From positions 891,501 through 955,500 of the forward strand of contig NZ_JQNJ01000001.1 in the NCBI RefSeq assembly GCF_000745185.1: DNA of 64,000 nt, given 5' to 3'. A program made the position numbers and the translations under genes. The notes beneath the pieces are model-generated. The model made no database searches. It saw only the letters and a list, made by a program, of their open reading frames with translations, and was not told the DNA's origin. Positions 62,376 to 64,000 of the stretch are shown in pieces (the first letter of the stretch is position 1; the number at the start of each line of letters is the position of its first letter). Source of the stretch: Muricauda sp. MAR_2010_75 (GTDB taxonomy: Bacteria > Bacteroidota > Bacteroidia > Flavobacteriales > Flavobacteriaceae).

Positions 62376-63002
62376 ATGGATATTGTAATTGCTAACGAAT
62401 CACATTTTAAATACGCACAAATTATCTGCAATACCATAGCGGAATCCGCTAAGGTGCGTGGCACCGGAATTGCCAAACGTACCCCTGAATATATCATGAA
62501 ACGTTTACAGAACGGAAACGCCGTCATTGCTTTGGATGGTGATAAGTTTGCTGGCTTCTGTTATATTGAAGTTTGGGGGAACAAGGATTTTGTGGCCAAT
62601 TCAGGACTTATTGTACACCCCGATTATAGAAACCAGGGACTGGCCAAAAAAATAAAAAAGGCTGTCTTTGACCTGTCACGAAAGAAATTTCCGGATGCCA
62701 AAATTTTCGGGATCACCACGGGACTTGCTGTCATGAAAATGAACTACGAGCTGGGCTATAGGCCCGTAACATTTTCAGAACTTACCGATGACCCTGATTT
62801 TTGGAAAGGCTGCCAAACCTGTAAGAATTTTGACATTCTAACACGCACCGAACAAAAAATGTGCCTGTGCACCGGAATGCTGTACGACCCCAATGAAAAA
62901 AAGAGCGGAAAAAATACCACATCAAAAAAATTAAATGGAAAGGCTTTTCAAAGATTGAAAAATATAAAAGAAACCCTTTTCCTTAAGAAGAAAGAAAAGT
63001 AA
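62376..63002 (+). CDS. GNAT family N-acetyltransferase of the arginine operon
   Basis: 208 residues. GNAT core with acetyl-CoA loop YRNQGLAKKIKKAV (the R-x-x-G-x-A pattern) after GLIVHPD, and a Cys-bearing tail GCQTCKNFDILTRTEQKMCLC not typical of ordinary GNATs. In Bacteroidota a GNAT precedes argG and is thought to supply N-acetyl- or N-succinyl-glutamate synthesis in place of ArgA or ArgJ (recalled, unproven here). Preceded by the Arg-rich leader ORF. Confidence 0.8.
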   Translation: MDIVIANESHFKYAQIICNTIAESAKVRGTGIAKRTPEYIMKRLQNGNAVIALDGDKFAGFCYIEVWGNKDFVANSGLIVHPDYRNQGLAKKIKKAVFDLSRKKFPDAKIFGITTGLAVMKMNYELGYRPVTFSELTDDPDFWKGCQTCKNFDILTRTEQKMCLCTGMLYDPNEKKSGKNTTSKKLNGKAFQRLKNIKETLFLKKKEK

Positions 63003-63086
63003 AATGTCTGTTCAAGCTGTTATCCTGATCGCCCACCTGCCGCAGGAAGGCAGTTGTGAACCGCAATTTAAAATTGAAGAACCAAA

Positions 63087-64000
63087 ATGAAAAAATTAGT
63101 ATTAGCCTATAGTGGCGGACTGGATACCTCCTATTGTGCCAAATATTTATCCCAAGAAGAAGGATTTGAAGTACATGCCGTTAGCGTAAACACCGGTGGA
63201 TTCAGCAAAGCTGAGATTGAGGAAATTGAACAAAAGGCACTGGCCTTGGGTGCAACTACTTACACCTCTATCAACGCCATTTCCAATTTTTATGAGAAAG
63301 TAGTGAAATACCTCATTTTTGGAAATGTGCTAAGAAACAACACATACCCCCTTTCAGTAAGCGCAGAACGGATTGTACAAGCTATTGAAATTGTAAACCA
63401 CGCCAAGAAAATTGGCGCCCAGTATATCGCCCATGGCAGTACCGGAGCTGGAAACGATCAAGTGCGATTTGATATGATATTCCAAATCTTGGCACCAGAA
63501 ATTGAAATCATCACCCCAATCAGGGACAAAAAATTGGCCCGAGAGGAAGAAATCAATTACTTACAACAAAATGGTATTGATTATTCTTGGGAAAAGGCGA
63601 AATATTCCATTAACAGAGGATTGTGGGGCACATCCGTAGGTGGTGAGGAAACCCTGACATCGCACCTTTCCTTACCGGAAACCGCGTACCCAAGTCAATT
63701 GGAAAAAGAATTGCCCAAAGAATTAAAATTGACGTTTAAAAAAGGGGAGCTCGTAGCCCTGGATGGTGAGGAAGATAATCCTGTTGCCAATATTGAAAAG
63801 TTAGAGGCCATTGCTTCCAAATACGCCATTGGACGAGACATCCATGTAGGTGATACCATCATCGGAATCAAAGGTCGGGTTGGTTTTGAGGCTGCTGCCC
63901 CTTTAATAATTATTAAAGCGCACCATCTCTTGGAAAAGCATACGTTGAGCAAGTGGCAGCAGTATCAAAAAGAGCAAATGGCCAACTTTTATGGAATGCT
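63087..64000 (+). CDS. argG: Argininosuccinate synthase, 3' end cut off by window
   Basis: Joins citrulline and aspartate with ATP in arginine synthesis; cytoplasmic. 304 codons are visible, reading MKKLVLAYSGGLDTSYCAKY at the start: the P-loop-like SGGLDTS ATP motif. Further HGSTGAGNDQVRFDMIF, the citrulline-site block, and INRGLWGTSVGGEETL are present. The Bacteroidota form is about 395 residues, so roughly 90 are missing. Lies 84 bases after the GNAT gene, with a small GC stem (CTGCC/GGCAG, 63037-63053) between. Confidence 0.96.
   Translation, partial: MKKLVLAYSGGLDTSYCAKYLSQEEGFEVHAVSVNTGGFSKAEIEEIEQKALALGATTYTSINAISNFYEKVVKYLIFGNVLRNNTYPLSVSAERIVQAIEIVNHAKKIGAQYIAHGSTGAGNDQVRFDMIFQILAPEIEIITPIRDKKLAREEEINYLQQNGIDYSWEKAKYSINRGLWGTSVGGEETLTSHLSLPETAYPSQLEKELPKELKLTFKKGELVALDGEEDNPVANIEKLEAIASKYAIGRDIHVGDTIIGIKGRVGFEAAAPLIIIKAHHLLEKHTLSKWQQYQKEQMANFYGM

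Noticed and set aside
63030..63060. GC-rich CTGCC/GGCAG stem between the GNAT gene and argG
   Set aside because: Small and probably a degenerate dispersed repeat; not placed as a second attenuator because no leader ORF precedes it.

Overview
The window looks like a chromosome segment from a marine member of the Flavobacteriaceae (Bacteroidota), most like the Allomuricauda/Flagellimonas group. The genus is inferred from general gene content, not measured. Evidence for the phylum: promoters of the TTTG / TAnnTTTG type, no consistent purine-rich Shine-Dalgarno sites, many lipoproteins, degradative-type HMG-CoA reductase next to a GYDIA-family GHMP kinase, and arsenosugar genes with names typical of flavobacteria.

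Layout. 1-10,565: housekeeping and envelope genes (rodA end, secreted nuclease, GH29 fucosidase, tail-specific protease, surE-lpxB-NlpC/P60-comEC). 10,562-17,342: peptide use (POT transporter with DPP-IV) and the mevalonate pair. 17,418-25,207: a long minus-strand run coaX - outer-membrane protein - TPR protein - lptC - small membrane protein - CBS/DUF21 protein - PpiD-like foldase. 25,309-30,520: a tRNA-Phe gene whose 3' end plus terminator recurs as increasingly diverged direct repeats near 26.2, 26.9 and 30.5 kb. These enclose hicBA, a DUF1398 gene, a lipoprotein, an HNH endonuclease with an XRE regulator, and a slipin. I read this as a tRNA-anchored accretion island whose integrases are gone.

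30,518-47,103: a large FG-GAP/ASPIC lipoprotein, an AraC regulator, a SRAP-fold protein lacking its catalytic cysteine, a DUF1328/acidic lipoprotein pair, cardiolipin synthase, a small HExxH peptidase, a GH3-like enzyme, an unusual 1019-residue secreted protein (carboxypeptidase-regulatory domains, MIDAS-type vWA, TonB plug-like region, no barrel), a GH32 enzyme and a rhodanese. 47,281-49,326: CHASE-type hybrid histidine kinase. 49,491-53,344: five tightly packed genes for arsenosugar biosynthesis (TIGR04282, purine nucleoside phosphorylase, ArsM, DUF547, TIGR04283); the radical-SAM step (ArsS) is not in the window. 53,350-62,170: LysM/amidase-like protein, GH113-like lipoprotein, an FAD oxidoreductase paired with a NosR/NapH-type membrane iron-sulfur protein, then three membrane-linked glycosyltransferases.

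62,205-64,000: start of an arginine operon (GNAT acetyltransferase, argG). It is preceded by a 26-codon ORF ending in three consecutive Arg codons, a strong candidate for an undescribed arginine attenuator leader peptide. The most interesting items are this leader, the tRNA-Phe repeat array, the vWA/plug protein, the cysteine-less SRAP protein and the arsenosugar cluster. All functional assignments come from reading motifs by eye; no database search was possible.
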